64,000 nucleotides of DNA from Macrolepiota albuminosa (GCA_027475525.1 JAMWFC010000055.1:3063042-3127041), one strand, 5' to 3'; counted from the first letter of the stretch, positions 42,037-55,445 are shown. Numbers and translations are program-made. Notes: generated from the sequence alone by a model not told the origin.

Positions 42037-43791
42037 TTAGACTTGAACGTAGAATGAAAGAATGTCACTCACTGCTTGGGCACTTTTTGGGTGGCTCACA
42101 CAGTTTTGTTGAAGAACAGTTGTATTGTTCTGTAGAGACACACTGTTGACACCTTCAACTCCTCTCACAAAATTGCGAGAGTTCAAGTTTGCTAACAGAG
42201 TGCTGAAGTAGACTGAACCAAGTGGAAAATCGAACATAGTGAATTGGGTTGTGCTTGGATATACTATGACCTAGAAAGCCAACAATAAAACAAACAGACT
42301 TGGTCAGAATAGAAAGATTGACTAAGGAAACATACCAATATGAACATAAGAACAGAAAAAACAGCCGTCAATGACCCGCTACTGACTGTGACGATCATCA
42401 AACGCGAGATCATACGCCTAGTTCTGCATGAAGAACGGTTGTATTTGAACAGCTGATGGAAGTGATATTAATATGGTTACCTGACAATGTGACTCTTTCT
42501 TCGAAGGAGGTACACCATAGAAACTGCTATGCAAACGTCCACAACCACCGAGAGTCCGCGAGTTGTAAGATTAAGGGCCTATGAATTATTGCCATCAATA
42601 AAACGAAGAAAAATAACATTTGGACATAGTACAGACAAATTGACGCTTGTTTCCGAGAACAGCTACTGTTTGTCCATAGCTGAAGCAAAAGTGAGTGTGT
42701 CACTAGAGGAGATTATTATGGAATTGCCTGAATACTATGTATACTGATACAAGGGTCAGGTGAATGACAAATGAAGAAAAGATAGAAAGAAGGCATACCA
42801 ATCATGAACACTATGTGATCGTGTAGACGTGAATAACGGAGGACACAACGAAAGGTGAGACTGACCTGTCTGTGCTATAGCTAAGAATGTCTAGGATACA
42901 ATGTCAGATCTGGGATCCTTATGGCGCACGTTGACTTACTAGCAAAGTTAAAACTCCTAACATTAACTTTGACTTCATTCCACGAAGCACGGTCATCGAA
43001 ACTAATAGAATATTATTGTATATATCCGGTACTCAGAACGGAAAGACTTGGCCTACATTTGTGAATACGGCGAATGAAGTACAGCTGAACAACTACAGCA
43101 ACAGTGAACTGCAGGCGTGGCTCTAATCAGATGTAGATTCTTTGTAACTATTGACTTACCTCAATCCAGATGTGGTGTACCAATTCTCTACAATTTCCAT
43201 TGACGGCCATATATTTGAGTTCCAAAACAAAGAAACTTACGGCAGGATTGCAACGGTGTTTTCGTTTGCAATTGTACCATAATGCAGAATCAATACTGGC
43301 CAGTCTTTTGACCTGATCAGCGAGACATCGTAATTCAATGTGGCGACTAACTCGATTTTAGGATTAAAATCACATTAGCGGTGTCAAGGCCCCTAGACGT
43401 CTTCAGTACAATGATGTAACCCGATCTCAAACATACCAAAGGAAGGCAAGCTAATTTATTTCGGAAGGGATGACAACAGACCACTGATTAAACAATTAGT
43501 GACATACAATAGTCTTCAGTAATGCTGAATCGTGTTCCGAGCTGAGTCACAGTCAGTAGCTGGTACTCTCGACGCTTGTAGACACACTTCATGTAGAATA
43601 TGAATCTAGCAGTGACAATTAGAGAGATTTTACACATTTTAGATGACGCACAGTTGAAGACATGATACGCCCCATACAGAACTTAGGAAGAAGGATCCGA
43701 TGAGGGTATAACCATAGATATCCTGTATGTTGAGGCCGGAGATGTCTGCGGGTAATGGACAGGTCGTGGAATTGTTAACTTGGTTAGCCAT
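42037..43791 (-). CDS. DUF6534-type seven-TM-like membrane protein
   Basis: Start MANQVNNSTTCPLPADISGL at 43791, then DIYGYTLIGSFFLSSVWGVS, a GTGCGT..TGCTAG intron and LFIFYMKCVYKRREYQ. Further short exons include LAFLW, LDTANVILILKS, LQFTVAVVVQLYFIRRIHK and, near the end, RRMISRLMIVTVSSGSLTAV. The last block is FSVLMFILVIVYPSTTQFT plus LGSVYFSTLLANLNSRNFVR. The order of hydrophobic exons and the final LLANLNSR block fit the Agaricomycete-specific DUF6534 family, whose function is unknown. Several exons (43100-43500) are poorly resolved and the gene may be decaying. Confidence 0.5.
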
Positions 43792-44750
43792 ATGCAATGA
43801 TACGACACGTCTGTCTGAGGATGTTTTTATATGTGGATATGCAGGGCCCAAAAAAACGGCTACGTTACTTCACAATTGATCAATATCAAGATGGGAGGTG
43901 GCGCGGGACACGGAGGCGGCCTAAAATTTGCCAATGGGAACTTGATCAGAAATTTTCATCACATCGACTTCTGAATGACTGATATTCCGAGGCCTCGGAA
44001 CTTTACAAAGCGGGCGAGATTATGGATAAAGAGCAGTCCGTGAACGAAGTTGAAGAGGCTGTGGTGGATGGCTGTAGAAAGACTTGGAGAAGATGCTTGC
44101 ACCTCACAAGTAGTCTTACTTGGCTTGATAGATCATGAGATTGATGTATCTGGCGTGAGTAACTTGATAGCACCCTACGCCTTTGGTGCCTTGGCAGGGC
44201 TTCGTGATCATCTTAGTAGCACCACAAAATCACCTTCTAAAGATGAACACAGAAGGACCAAGTAAAAGTGCTGTATCAGAATCATGATGGATGGGACGAT
44301 TAATGATTTAGCTCCAGCGCGCTCGCCATTAGTTCGGGTATCAAAATGCCCTAGTGTTTCCAAATGCGATTTTCAAGGGGTCGTGGTCACGGTTTGGACG
44401 GAAGATGGACCCTTTCATAGATCTTTTCGTCGTTCCTCTGAGTTAGTGTATGAGTGGCAGGTGACTAATTGAAGAGGATTTCGTGTGCATGCTACGTATG
44501 ACTGAATGATGCGAGAATTTGGAAATAAGGCAACGAGATAGGTTTTGACAATCAAGGTGGCTAGAATGTAGTGCAGACACTAGACTGGAAGCCAAGAATG
44601 ATGATGCCAAACAGCCGATAGAAACGAGATTCTATTCCAAGAACAATGGTGATACCAAGGATGATGCATAGAGCAGTGTTGGACTCAAGAGGTTATGAAC
44701 CCCACTTTTTTGGCTAAGGCTTATCCATTAAATACATGCGGGTTACTTGC
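43792..44750. other. Short ORFs, no recognised gene
   Basis: Plus-strand frames of 60-71 codons (e.g. KKRLRYFTIDQYQDGRWRGT at 43850; AYFGALAGL-like at 44200; VVVTVWTEDGPFHRSF at 44390). Spacing suggests a decayed multi-exon gene, but I cannot join them with confidence. Confidence 0.25.
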
Positions 44751-46249
44751 TTGTATATGCCGTTGCTAGCACGGCGTGACCGAGATCTACCTCGTCGCTA
44801 ATACGTTAATTTTAGTTAATTTCATTTATATTTAGATTATTTATTTATTATATATCTATCTATTTATTTATTAATTTATTATTCCTAAAATTAAATATGA
44901 AGAATCTATATATACGTCGACAGATGATACAATACGTAGATACTACAATAAATTACGCAAGTTAACTGTGAAAAATATAAGGCCCAGTAAGTGTTAAAAT
45001 GAAAACGACTTACATACAAAAATACCGACGGAATACATCCTTTACGCTCATGTAATATCTGTGATGTGACCGCACTAATAAAATCGTAGCGGCGCAGTGT
45101 GCGCCGGTCCCCGACTCTTACATGTTCCTTTTTCTTTTTTTATATTTTATTAATTTTATTTATTGTATGTATGTACTCTTCTCTTCGTTCTTTATTTTCT
45201 TTATTACTTTATTATGTTATATATGGTTATTACAGTAATTTATGTATAGATATGATCATGATAAATGATATGATATGATACATACATTGAGTGGTACGAT
45301 ATGACATACATAATATATTTATATATTATATTATTATATAATAATAAAATAAATAAATAAAATAAAATATGTTTGAAAAAAACATACAGCAGATTGTAAT
45401 TGTGAAAAACATGAAAGTTAACTTACCTACGAAAAGAAAGTAATACTATCTATTGATGTATCATTATCATTGTGTGTTGTAACATACGCGCACTTGTAAT
45501 AACATGAGTTCAAAGTAAGCTTGAAGAGTAAATGAAGACTTACGACACTTTTCGAAGTTGTGTTGAAAATATGGTGTCGAGTTACGTGGCTGAGAACGAC
45601 GTGCTTGACAATGATATTTTCTGCTGTCCAGCTGTATGAATCGCCCAAATATGCGTAAGTGAACGCTTCGTCAAGGTATTGATTGTCATCGCTACGATGT
45701 ACATAAAAGGCGGTGACTAATCATTGGTTCGTATCGAATCCTTTTAGGGTGAGGTGTCACACGTGCAGGTTGCGATGGGTATAAGAGCTGACATTAGAAA
45801 GACCAACATGTAAAAAAAAAGCGCTAATATAAAGTAAAATGTGCAGAAAAACTCACCAAAATACTAGATTTTTGACGTTATAATGAGTTAGAATGTCGAG
45901 GTACTGTCTAGTGACGATGGTAAAACCAACGTCTGCAATTTCTCTCATTCATCTTCTGCGGAAGGAGTAGGTAGATGTGTGCAGGTGCCAGCACTGTATA
46001 TCATCAACATGTGGAAGTCCAGACATGGATGTTATGTGAGTGAAGACGTTGTTCAACGTTTATACACCAAAAAAAAGTAAACATATATGAAGTGATGTTG
46101 AGAGGAAATAATAATTGCATACAGTTATCCTCGTATAAGTGAGTGAGTGTTCACTAAAGTCATACTTCACAATGTCAACTGAACATCTTAGTTGTTTTAG
46201 CAGGTTGGTATATAAGGCATTATTGCATAGTTGTTCAAGTAATACAACA
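44751..46249. other. AT-rich gene desert
   Basis: Long A/T tracts (e.g. 44820-44960, 45280-45370), no domain-bearing ORF, no clear repeat structure. Confidence 0.6.
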
Positions 46250-46403
46250 GTTTTTCCATGGTCGCAGTCACAGAAAATTTTCATTTCAAGCTGCATAGAT
46301 CCATAGATTGAACAGGCTGATGAAGTGTTTTTCCATGGTCGCAGTCACAGAAAATTTTCATTTCAAGCTGCATAGATCCATAGATTGAACAGGCTGATGA
46401 AGT
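46250..46403. repeat. 77-bp perfect tandem duplication (2 of 6)
   Basis: Units 46250-46326 and 46327-46403, identical by eye, in non-coding DNA. Confidence 0.95.
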
Positions 46404-46817
46404 CATACTTAAATTGTACTAATTGCCAGAATTTTACCTATTGAAGCATTCTAGCTCGCAACGAGTAGTAATAAGTACCAAGTTGAACCACAGTTGATTG
46501 ATAGTGTTTGCCTCTAGTAGGTGTCCATTGAGTAAGTACACAACAACATAGACTGACGGTACCAGTTTGTTATAGCAAAGAAAGTGATGAGGATTTAGCA
46601 TTTCCAGAGTTGTGCAGCAACATGTCCTATGAGCAAGCTAGCAGTAAGATAGTTTGAAATCAAAAATTCTAAAACAAGACAGGGAGGAAAGAAAGAGACG
46701 TATGTATTATGTATGATTATTCTATATATACAATACAATAATGATAAGAATAAAATCATTATATAATATATTACATATAATGATGATCATTATATATGAT
46801 AATAATAATAAAATCAT

Positions 46818-46940
46818 TATGTAATCATTCATGGGGATGAACACTTATGTAATTGTTCATGGGGACAAACACTTATGTAATCATTTGTGGGGACAAATAT
46901 TTATGTAATTGTTCATGGGGACAAACACTTACATAATGGT
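46818..46940. repeat. 30-bp minisatellite, four copies
   Basis: Unit close to ACTTATGTAATTGTTCATGG followed by GGACAAAC. Neighbouring units differ at several positions, unlike the 77-bp duplications. Confidence 0.85.
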
Positions 46941-46974
46941 TTGAGAATGAGAATGGTCAAGAGGACAACCATAT

Positions 46975-47060
46975 ATCATGATGCACTGCGGGGGAGTCGA
47001 ACCCACCGCTGATGCACAATATCAATTTATAAATATATTCCATTGAACTACAGCAGAAGC
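46975..47060 (-). repeat. tRNA-derived (SINE-like) repeat, copy 1
   Basis: On the minus strand it has a pol III A box (TAGTTCAATGG) and a perfect B box (GGTTCGACTCC). The acceptor and T stems do not pair properly, so it is not a functional tRNA. A diverged relative lies at about 55365-55445. Confidence 0.45.
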
Positions 47061-48132
47061 TTACTACAAGGGTATGGTGTACAGAGTGAATATTGAATTT
47101 AGAACTTTCAACTTTAAATTTATACACGTGATTTAATATCATTGCATCACAATCCCATGGTCATATTGTCTTTCATCATCTATACTCAAGACTCCCAGAC
47201 AACACCAAGATTCTTGTTGACTTTATTCTCAGCAGCTATGATTGTACACATATGAGCACAAGAACCTCAAGTTTAAGTACACAGTGGTGCACTGTATTCT
47301 CATCATTGTTCACACTGAGCTCAACCCCATTTTCCACTGAAAAACTTCAGGCAACGATCTTATTTATTTGACAGCACATGACAACATCGAACTTTGACAG
47401 ACTTGACCATAGCCCATGCGTGTGCTAACATACTTTGTATAAATGTTAACTAACTTGATTTGCTTGCTCATGCTGCTGTCTGTGTCCTCACCATTGGCTG
47501 ATGCACTTGTGTATGTGTCTCTAGGTGCTTTTTTGACTCTGGCTGTAGGCGCCTCTGTCTCTGTCTCTGTTTCTGATACAACAAGCAGGATAAACACTGA
47601 GAAGAAGACTCAAAAGAGGTGGAGAAAGGTGCCTATATCTGTGCCTGTTTCCTTGTTCCTGTTGTCAAAGCTAAAGCCAAAGCAAAACTTGACGCATCTA
47701 TCAAAGTCAAGTCAAGCCTCACTCTTATGCTCACACTCAGAGTCATGTTCACGTCACATGAAGATCATGAATAAACAGATGGGCCAATGGGCCATATAAA
47801 TTATCCAGTCCTTCATCACATGAATCAGAATACTTGATCATTTCTTGGTAAAGCATAATACATATACATAGCGTGTTTTTGTAAGCGACTGTAGATAGGT
47901 ATGTTATTTTTTCTTTTTCTTTTTGCTTTTTTTTTTTTTTTTTTGAAGTAGTATTTGATTTGGTGGTGCAGCTTGCGCCATAGGTATGTTTTTTTTTTGC
48001 TTTATTTATATACAGATGTGGATGAAATTTCATTTTTTATGTACAATTCAGACTACATATAGGTATACCTGGTAATTGTATATGCATAGAACAAACATGA
48101 TAGTTCTTATGTATGACAGTATAGTAGTACCA
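47061..48132. other. No gene recognised
   Basis: AT-rich, with a poly-T tract at about 47927-47944 and another at 47990-47998. A Ser/Val-rich 118-codon ORF (47443-47799) has no family match I can name. Confidence 0.4.
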
Positions 48133-48286
48133 TCATCTGTTGTCTTAATCGTCATTTTCTGAAAAATATGCGTCCATCAGATATTTGTTGTCATTTATCA
48201 ATTCTTTGCTCATCTGTTGTCTTAATCGTCATTTTCTGAAAAATATGCGTCCATCAGATATTTGTTGTCATTTATCAATTCTTTGC
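48133..48286. repeat. 77-bp perfect tandem duplication (3 of 6)
   Basis: Units 48133-48209 and 48210-48286, identical by eye. Confidence 0.95.
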
Positions 48287-48914
48287 AGTAGGACTCTAGT
48301 GCAATCGGCATTAGCTATCATCATTTAGTTTAAATGTGATGTTACTTACTTATTTTTTGTACTAGAGTCATCAACTGTTCATTTTTGATTTTTACTTTAT
48401 TGATGGCTGCATCTGATAAGTAAGGCTGTAATGTCAGTATGTCAGTAGAAAATTTAATATTGATAATGGTGCTTGCCTGCATTATCGACGGCTTTTTCTG
48501 CATGCATTAAAAGGCTGTACACTATAAACAATCAATCAAGGTTGTATCCAAAAGAAGCAATAAATAAGATTGTCACATACATCTTTTGTTACTTTTCATC
48601 ACAGCATGATACTTTTCTGTCATAGACTTTAGCTCCATTTTCGTATCTCTGTCAATTGAAGATGAGGAGCTGGCTGGTGCAAAAGATTGGTTCTGATTTG
48701 TGTTCATGAGAGGTGTGAGTCGCAAATGGAGTGTCGAGATGTGTTTTAATAGTGGTTGCCTCATGTTGATTGAGATATATTTGCACATTATATCAGTGTA
48801 TTGTATAGTTGCAAAAGATTTCTACGGGAATCATGAGATTGATGGTGATTTGATGTCAATTGAATTAGGTTACTAGTATACTAAAGGATATTTTTTAACT
48901 TAAATAGCAATTGC

Positions 48915-49450
48915 AGAAAAGGTAATGGACATACTTAATAGTCTGAGAAGTTCATGCCATATGTTCAGTCTTAAATTAGAAAAGGTAATGGACATACTGA
49001 ATAGTCTGAGAAGTTTACATCATCTGGTTAGTCTTGAGCTAGAATATGGATACAAGAGGTAATGGACATACTGAATAATTTGAGAAGGTTATGTCACTTT
49101 GTCAGCTTTGAGTTGGGCTATGCAGGTAATGTTGAGAATCGGATGGATCAGACAATGACTTTTTAGTCTGAATTTGAAAATGTTAAGAAATAAGTGCCAA
49201 GCACTTGGTATGTTTATTTAAAGGGATGGTACTGCAAAAAACGTTGGTGGATGGAAGGGCATTGGATTTATGAAGTGGATTGAAACTTTGTTACATGATT
49301 TGTTGAAGGCATTTGTGGATTCAAGTTGATGGTTGTTTGTTGGAGGTACATCATTAAAAATAGTAATTGTAGAAGAGGTAATTAGACGTACTAATAGTCT
49401 GAGAAGCTTATACCACCTGGTCAGTCTTGAGATGGGCTGTGCAGGTAATA
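48915..49450. repeat. Degenerate repeats of a GGTAATGGACATACT unit
   Basis: Four diverged copies (about 48920, 48980, 49057 and 49375). Each contains TAATGGACATACTNAATAGT or its variant, then CTGAGAAG and GTCAGTCTTGAG. They look like an old local amplification. Confidence 0.6.
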
Positions 49451-49596
49451 TTGAATTAGATAATGACTTTTGGTTTGAATTCAAAAATTGTGTTGAGAAT
49501 GAGTACTTGACCATGTTTATTTTGGTGTTGGCACAGCACTTTCATTAATATTATTAAGATCTCTAGTGCTAAGGAAGTGTCATACTTTGCTGCTAG

Positions 49597-49751
49597 TGTA
49601 AATGAGTCAAATTGATTTCAAAATTCATCTTTTGTTAGGTAATTTGTTAAAGAATGCATGTACAGTGTGCATATGTAAATGAGTCAAATTGATTTCAAAA
49701 TTCATCTTTTGTTAGGTAATTTGTTAAAGAATGCATGTACAGTGTGCATAT
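49597..49751. repeat. 77-bp perfect tandem duplication (4 of 6)
   Basis: Units 49597-49673 and 49674-49750, plus one shared base. Identical by eye. Confidence 0.95.
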
Positions 49752-50479
49752 AGCAATGCCGCGATTGTGAATTTACGTTCTATTCTGAATCTATGATGAA
49801 GTAGACATGATTGGCAGCTCTGGTAAGGACTGCAACAATGTTGTGATTGTGAGGGTCTTCTGTGTGATCTTAACAGAGGCATTCAAGTGAAGTTTTCAAT
49901 CCTGTTTTTGCATGTAACTGTGTTTTTCTCTTATTGCATTCAAGGTTAATATATTCAATTGCATTCAACAAATACATATACTTTATTCAGACTGCAATCC
50001 AAAGAGTATGTGGAGTTCTCAGCATGTACTTTAGAAAACAACTTATGGTAACATACTAATTCAATTCAACTTGTTACTGCACTTCCCTTTGAAAGTCTTT
50101 ATTGTCATCAAAATCTGCCTTATTAGTCAATTTTGTATGCTTTGGAGGTCAAAGTGGAAAATCTTCATTGATATCAATATGACACTTCCAAACTCCTCGA
50201 GATACTGCAGATTCATAATTTGCTATCAAGCATGACAAAGAAGATGGTGAGGGTGACTCTGATATATTAATAAACACATCATCAGTATAATCAGCTGGAT
50301 TGAAAAGGGCCAATGGGCCTACATTAACCATATTGTGCTCTAGAGCAAAATTTGTATTTTGTTGACATAAATAAACTCTGTTTACCAGTGCCAAATTATA
50401 ACTCATGTTGTTGATATAATTCATTAATTCTTTTTTTATCCTCATTTCAAGTTATATATGTCTCATATTCCTTCCACTC

Positions 50480-51004
50480 TCAGACATTGTTACCAGTAGA
50501 TAGGCTTGGAGAAGGAGATTGTTGTAAGGGAGAAGACTGGGATTGAAGAGCCATTATATCAAATAGCAGTGGAATGTTTTCTTCATCATTGGCTGCCATG
50601 CCTCCTTTCATCTCTTCTGCCATTACAACAAATAGCAGTGGAAGATTTTCTTTGTTATTGGCCACCGTACATCTGCTGCTACCAACTGCCATGTGTCTAC
50701 TGTTACTGGCCACCATAGTCTCAATCACTGTCAGTCATTCTGCTTCTTCACCAATAATGAATAGAGGTGGCAAAGAATCATCTTCCATCTTTTCTTCTAC
50801 AGAAATAAATAGAGGAGGCAAAGAATTGTAATTCATCTCCTCAGCTGCAGGAATGAACAACAGAGGCAACAATTTATCATTCATGTCCTCAATGATGAAC
50901 AAAGGAGAGATATCTTCAGTTCTATTCAAGACCTCCAAGTCTGGATCATGAATAGATAGATTAGAAATATCCACCTGATTATTGTCAGACACTCTCAGCT
51001 CCAT
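50480..51004 (-). pseudogene. Decayed ORFs with repeated LPPLFI motif
   Basis: Two minus frames carry a motif every 15-20 residues: EDISPLFIIEDM, KLLPLLFIPAAEEM, NSLPPLFISVEEKM, DSLPPLFIIGEE; then, after a stop, ENLPLLFVVMAEEM and ENIPLLFDIMA. The shared core is [D/N]xLPPLF[I/V] followed by an acidic EEM. I do not recognise the family. It directly follows the KDZ-like cysteine cluster on the same strand. Confidence 0.4.
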
Positions 51005-51195
51005 GAATGTGGTTGAAAATACTTACCATTCCTTACTTCAGATAGGTGAAACAGGTTGGAATGGTGCATGTGGCAAAAACATCTATGATAAAATATTCTT
51101 GATCCAATGCAATCACAGCATTGCCATTGTGCCAGGTAATGGTTAGGATAAGCAAGGCAATCAGTAACCTCCTTCATTAATTCATGACCAAGCAA
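51005..51195 (-). mobile_element. Cysteine-cluster fragment of a KDZ-type transposase
   Basis: The frame WQCCDCIGSRIFYHRCFCHM then HHSNLFHLSEVRNGKYFQPH resembles the CxC2-like cluster (C-x-DC-x-G...H-x-LFH...NGKYF-P) found at the N-terminus of KDZ-superfamily transposases of basidiomycetes. The downstream frame is broken, and no catalytic part is seen. Confidence 0.5.
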
Positions 51196-52082
51196 TCAAT
51201 TGAGCAACTGTGAAACATGGTTGATGAAGTTGTTAAAAAAATCTGCCTATGTCTATATATGAACTTGAATAATTTGCTCTCAATAATAGCATAAATTCAA
51301 ATCACCTTTACATGTCTTATGGATATGGGCATTGTATCATTTACATTATCTATCATTAAATTATTGTCCAAGTATGCAAAGTTATCATCATTTGGAAATG
51401 CTACAGGTGGTGCACCAGTTACAATAGGAACAGAACCTAGTGGTAGCTGTTCTGTTATGAAGATTGGCAATCCTCATATGTTCTGAGTGAGTTGTGTCCT
51501 TTCCTCAGCAAACAAAATGAGGTCTTTTTGCCTAATAACTATTGTTTTTAGTTGCTTGTGCTTCTTCAAAGAGTTCAGGTGAATGATCAGATATTTATTG
51601 CCAGGACCTAGCCATTGTACTAGAGATCTTATGAGACTGCCCATCAATATCAGCAATATGCCCCAATTTGTACAGGCCAAATACTAGCAGATAATGGACC
51701 CTGAATGAAAATGAATATTTTATCATGCGATCCTTTGGTTGAGAACTGTATAGTTGGAGAAAATTATATTGTCTACAAACATGTCTGCCCTCCTGCAACC
51801 ACCTGAACCAATATTTTCACCAAAGAAAAGATAAATAGAACTGATATTTACAGCGAAGAAAGATTTATCTTTGAACTATACAAGGAACTCTACTGCTCCT
51901 AAACAAGGAGATTCAGAACTTGTTGAGGGGTAAAGATCACAATGCCTCAGGATTGGAGGCATTTGCACAATATAATGTGGCTGTCAAAAATGTTATGCAT
52001 CAACTCACACTGCACAAGAAAAGTTGTTTATGGAAGATTGTGGCAGAAAAGAGCAAAAAAGAAAATCTACCAGAAATTCAGT
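51196..52082. other. No intact gene; decayed ORFs
   Basis: A minus frame at 51474-51800 (LVFGLYKLGHIADIDGQSHK) and a plus frame at 51920-52144 look like transposon remnants but match nothing I can name safely. Confidence 0.3.
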
Positions 52083-52233
52083 ACAAGTTGGTACTCCATC
52101 CATACTCCATCCATCCTCTATTCATTGTACATATGTCCAGTTGATTCTGCTTTTTAATACAAGTTGGTACTCCATCCATACTCCATCCATCCTCTATTCA
52201 TTGTACGTATGTCCAGTTGATTCTGCTTTTTAA
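52083..52233. repeat. 76-bp tandem duplication with one mismatch
   Basis: Two units beginning at about 52083 and 52159 that differ at one base (GTACATATG against GTACGTATG). The period is 76, not 77, which separates it from the perfect set. Confidence 0.85.
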
Positions 52234-52379
52234 TGGTTGTCTCTCCAGGAAGGCCTGAAAGCATGGTTTGAAGCATGTGAACAATGCAGATGTGCTTTGA
52301 TTTAGAGAGATGAATATGTTGGGTTGGACTGTTGTTGGTTGGTATGCAGATGAAGGCATGACTATAGAATGTATGTGGT

Positions 52380-52533
52380 GCCATCATTCTTTAAACAATT
52401 TTGACACTAATTATAGTCATGACAATATGTCATACTTGACCCATGCTAATCATCCTGCCATCATTCTTTAAACAATTTTGACACTAATTATAGTCATGAC
52501 AATATGTCATACTTGACCCATGCTAATCATCCT
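52380..52533. repeat. 77-bp perfect tandem duplication (5 of 6)
   Basis: Units 52380-52456 and 52457-52533, identical by eye. It lies 150 bp from the 76-bp imperfect duplication. Confidence 0.95.
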
Positions 52534-52580
52534 ACATTTCAAACTCCTTTCCTGACCTTGTTAATGACCTCAACAAGAAG

Positions 52581-52808
52581 ATGATAGATTACATGTCTGC
52601 TCTTCTTGGTAGAAACATGTCATCCAACATGCAATTATCCCATGATTTGACTCCTCCTATCCTTACACACCATGACCTTATTCTTGATCTGAATAAGGAT
52701 GGATTTCCAATATTACCAGAAGATCCAGAACCAAATATATTTCAAACTTGGGCAGAATTAGAAATGCTTGTCCAGAACTATCTAAATACTCATTACAATG
52801 AATCTTAG
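52581..52808 (+). CDS. Hypothetical protein remnant
   Basis: A 75-codon frame with acidic composition (LDLNKDGFPILPEDPEPNIF, QTWAELEMLVQNYLN). Its even composition suggests it was once coding, probably as a C-terminal exon of a transposon-linked hypothetical gene. No start context or upstream exon is convincing. Confidence 0.3.
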   Translation: MIDYMSALLGRNMSSNMQLSHDLTPPILTHHDLILDLNKDGFPILPEDPEPNIFQTWAELEMLVQNYLNTHYNES

Positions 52809-55360
52809 TTTTCTTCATCTTTGCTCATCATCTGATCACTCGGTTAGAAATTGCATCTGGTTACCAATATGAATCTGCTTCTTACAAGGCAGTGAGAACC
52901 AATAATCAGCAATTCATACATTTAAGGTGTCTTCCAGAGCATCTGAAATTCTAAGATCCCTATAATCTTGGTCAGCCAGAGCTATTATTTCTGCTGAACT
53001 TCTGGAGAAACTGTCAAGAGCAGTATGGATCTGGTTACACCTTTTGCTGAACAGTTTATCTCAACCATCACAAGCAGCCAATAGCTGCTGAGTATGGCAC
53101 CTGAGCTAATTGTGAAAAAAATGTGGCAGCAGCAGCAGCAGCACGTAAGGCTACACACAAAAATGAAGGGAAAAATTAGAAACAGAGGCCAACACCATCA
53201 GCAGTAGTTGATGGCAGCAGTAGAAAAATTGCTAATGATGGAGCCGCTGATGGCAGATCCACTTTAGTCACTAGATGTATAGCAAACTTGAAGGGGCAAC
53301 TGAGGCCTACACTTTCCTTGTCACCTAGTATACCACACACACCACTGCCTGACTTACAGAAGGGACCCCCTGTCTTATGCTCACTACACACTTCACAGCC
53401 ACAGCATCACAACAAATCCATAGTTTACAACAAATTCTAATCAAATATATTAGCTTCTGCTCACAACAATTCTGCTCACAACAAATGTAATGATGATGCA
53501 GCAGTGGTAGATGCCACTACCATCCACCTCTTACAATAAAGAGGATGGAGCCATCCAGACCCTTTAATTAATGGCCCTAGTGATGTTTACCCTAAATATA
53601 GAGTGTCAAAAAGAGTCCTCAACATTCTTCAAGATTGAGGACACTTATAATAGCAATAACCAATTTGAAGATGAGGGAAGGCCAGCATTACAAAACCAAA
53701 AGAAGTGCAAGGCATTGCCTAACCAATTGTCAACAAATTCCAAATGACTCCACAAGTCTCAAGCACAAATGTTACAAGAGGATGCAGCTTGATACATTGA
53801 TATGTCTAAACCAGCAAAAAGGACTAGCAGCTGCACTAAATTTATTCAACCAGTCCACTGTCATTGATGTGGGGAAGGGGGGGAAAGTTACATTACATTT
53901 TTGTAAACTATAGTATTACAAAAATAGAGCAATATCTATCATGACAAAAAAAATATTGGGCAATAATAAACCATTCATCTTCACTTGTCTTTTGTTGCCT
54001 TGCATTTCTTAGTAAGCCAACTGGATGATTGGGTCTGTTGCATCAGCAGCTGACTACTTCAGAAGTTGCTGCAAGCCCATTCTCTTGAGCCAGAGAGATG
54101 GTCCTCAGCAGGGACTGATAGAGGGACAAAAGATAGTTGAGGGGGTGACAGAGATGTTTGTGTGGGAGACATTCATGTAGATGTTTGTTGAAGCAGGAAT
54201 AGAGCAACAGTTAGAGCAGATAAGCCAGCAGCAGGATGGGATTGGTCAGTGGCAAGGGCAGAGGTGTCACTAGTGGGAACAAATATGTCAGCAGTGGCAG
54301 GAGATTGGTCAGCAGTAAGTTCTTCCTCTTTAGTGATGAGTCTAAGTCCACTGCCCTGTTGGATGCACTGCCATATCATCCTGAGCTGACAGATTAGAGG
54401 GATGGATGAGGATGTGAAGTCAACTCTGCAAAGTGTCAACCACACTCCAAATATTGTGGATCTCCTCTTCTGTCTGATAGATCCATCTGTTGTGGTCTGC
54501 AAGTGTTTTACCTACAAGAGAAACATTGGTTTGCAGATTATCTATGCAGCCACCAAGCATGTCAACTTGAGTCTGATAGCAATGGAAGAAGTCCTCAATA
54601 CATAGTAACTAGCTTTCCTCAGCCATAACAAACATGTCCTGCACCTGTGCCCCAACATTTTGCAATGCTTTCTGGAACCCATTTTCTATCCTGTCCAAAC
54701 AGCTCTCTACTCCTGCTATCACACCAGCCACAATATCCTCACTGTGACTAGACTTCATCGCCTACTCCTTGCTCTTTCTCTTGACTGGAAGAAGATCTGT
54801 TGGGTGGTTAGAGGTTGATGGTTTTGATGGTCCCACAATTGGACTGGCTGGTTCATCTGGTAACTATTGGTTAGCTATTTGAGCAGGAAAAGACTTTCAT
54901 ACTGTTATCACTCTCAGTAATCAACACTGACTTCTTTGTCAGTGGTTTTTTCTCTTTTTCTTATTGCCAGGCTTAATAGTTTTCTTAAAAATTGTCAGGC
55001 TAAATATTTGTCATTTTTACACAGGACCTAACATCCACTGCTGTTTTACTAACATCTGCTAATGTCTGCTAGCATCATTAATGTGATCTGTTCAAAACTT
55101 CAGAGATTACTGAAGAAAGATAGAATAGAGAAGCTTGCACATGTATTTATTACAGCACACATGACAAGTAATAATACACCCTAGCTGGCTATCTTTTTCA
55201 CAAAGACCAGCATAAAGGTAGCTAGCCACAGTGTATCATCAACTTGTCACATGCGCTGGAAAAACATATGTGCAAATATGTCCATCCTATCTCTCTGCAG
55301 AAATCTCTGGAGTTTTGAACAAATCAAATTAATAATGATAGCGGATGTCAGTGGCCTGCT
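52809..55360. other. Gene-poor stretch
   Basis: No recognised gene. It includes a short GCAGCAGCAGCAGCAGCAC tract (53127-53145) and several 60-110-codon ORFs without domains. Confidence 0.5.
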
Positions 55361-55364
55361 GCTA

Positions 55365-55445
55365 TAATGTGCATTAAGGGAAGTTGAACCCACTGCTGTA
55401 CATAATATTGAATATCAATTGACAAATATTTCACTAAATCACTCA
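55365..55445 (-). repeat. tRNA-derived (SINE-like) repeat, copy 2
   Basis: A diverged relative of 46975-47060. It has B-box-like GGTTCAACTTCC and the same ATTGATATTCAATATTATG spacing on the minus strand. Confidence 0.4.

Noticed and set aside
46818..46940. CRISPR array
   Set aside because: 30-bp repeats are contiguous with no spacers, in a eukaryotic context.
46975..47060. A functional tRNA gene
   Set aside because: A and B boxes are present, but acceptor and T-stem pairing fail and a diverged second copy exists.
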